From positions 1-6,152 of the forward strand of contig JAJRYI010000012.1 of NCBI GenBank assembly GCA_024275815.1: a DNA stretch of 6,152 nucleotides. Direction: 5' to 3'. This document shows positions 6,071 through 6,152 of this stretch, one piece after another (position 1 is the stretch's first letter; each line of letters starts with the position of its first letter). This DNA is from Actinomycetes bacterium. Lineage in GTDB: Bacteria > Actinomycetota > Acidimicrobiia > Spongiisociales > UBA5794. Position numbers and translations under genes: made by a program. The notes beneath the pieces are model-generated. The model worked only from the letters and a program-made list of their open reading frames with translations. It made no database searches and was not told the DNA's origin.

Positions 6071-6152
6071 TCAGCCGGTGATCTGGATGGTGACCTGGCC
6101 GGTGACCGAACTGATCGCCCCACCCTTGGAGTAGGTGAGGGTGACGTCGAGC
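6071..6152 (-). CDS. C-terminal end of an unidentified beta-rich protein (partial)
   Basis: Only the last 26 residues and a TGA (complement of 6071-6073) are inside the window; the gene enters from the right edge. The peptide shows alternating Thr/Val/Ile/Gln: LDVTLTYSKGG, then SVTGQVTIQITG at the C-terminus. That is a beta-hairpin pattern, as in secreted, surface or structural domains. Codons are strongly C/G-ending like the other genes, and a strong hairpin follows the stop, both of which support a real gene end. The family cannot be named from so short a piece, and no functional link to the signalling genes can be argued from convergent orientation. Confidence 0.6.
   Translation of the reverse strand, partial: LDVTLTYSKGGAISSVTGQVTIQITG

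Noticed and set aside
5806..6123. A 105-codon minus-strand open frame in the right-hand intergenic region
   Set aside because: It runs through the strong hairpin and overlaps the beta-rich gene end in another frame. The product is Ser/Arg/Pro-rich and no SD is evident.
5952..6134. A 60-codon plus-strand open frame at the right end
   Set aside because: It crosses the 13-bp hairpin and the antisense of the minus-strand gene end. No SD and no recognisable protein pattern.
1..6152. CRISPR array, tRNA/rRNA genes, insertion sequences or attachment sites
   Set aside because: No regularly spaced repeats, no cloverleaf or rRNA motif, no transposase or terminal inverted repeats were seen on either strand.

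Overview
The window is high-GC bacterial DNA, densely coded, with frequent GTG starts and strong G/C bias at third codon positions. This style and the protein sequences would fit an actinobacterium, possibly an Acidimicrobiia-like lineage, but nothing here fixes the taxonomy and I hold that guess loosely.

Layout. From 1 to 3582, four plus-strand genes are packed head to tail: (i) the 3' part of a protein ending in two receiver (REC) domains, cut by the window edge; (ii) a stand-alone 130-aa REC protein; (iii) a 337-aa HEAT-repeat protein with one N-terminal membrane helix; (iv) a 474-aa membrane family-2 glycosyltransferase (GT2). Each of the three junctions is a 4-nt stop/start overlap (GTGA, ATGA, GTGA), so the four genes are almost certainly one translationally coupled operon. 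A 125-nt gap with a perfect 7-bp hairpin and a good Shine-Dalgarno site leads to a 683-aa soluble multidomain protein (3708-5759). It is laid out like a hybrid sensor kinase: REC, HisKA-like, HATPase-like, REC, REC. From 5760 to 6070 I see no convincing gene, only inverted repeats, including a strong 13-bp hairpin at 6013-6045. The last 82 bases hold the C-terminal end of a convergent minus-strand gene.

How the parts may work together. The GT2 has the full catalytic motif set of a processive, cellulose/PgaC-like synthase, and it is the only clear effector enzyme. The HEAT protein, membrane-anchored and coupled directly upstream of it, is a plausible scaffold or regulator of the synthase. The REC proteins could deliver a phosphorylation signal to that complex. 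No DNA-binding, GGDEF/EAL or PilZ domain and no intact histidine kinase is present in the window.

The most notable feature is the 683-aa protein. The HisKA phospho-acceptor position is Gln178 instead of His, the ATP-binding N, G1 and G2 boxes are eroded, and two of its three REC domains lack the conserved Lys. Only the last REC is canonical. It therefore looks like a pseudokinase scaffold with one live receiver. Taken together, the window may encode a phosphorelay-controlled exopolysaccharide synthase system in which signalling is by protein contact rather than transcription. That functional reading is inference; the motifs and gene order are seen directly.
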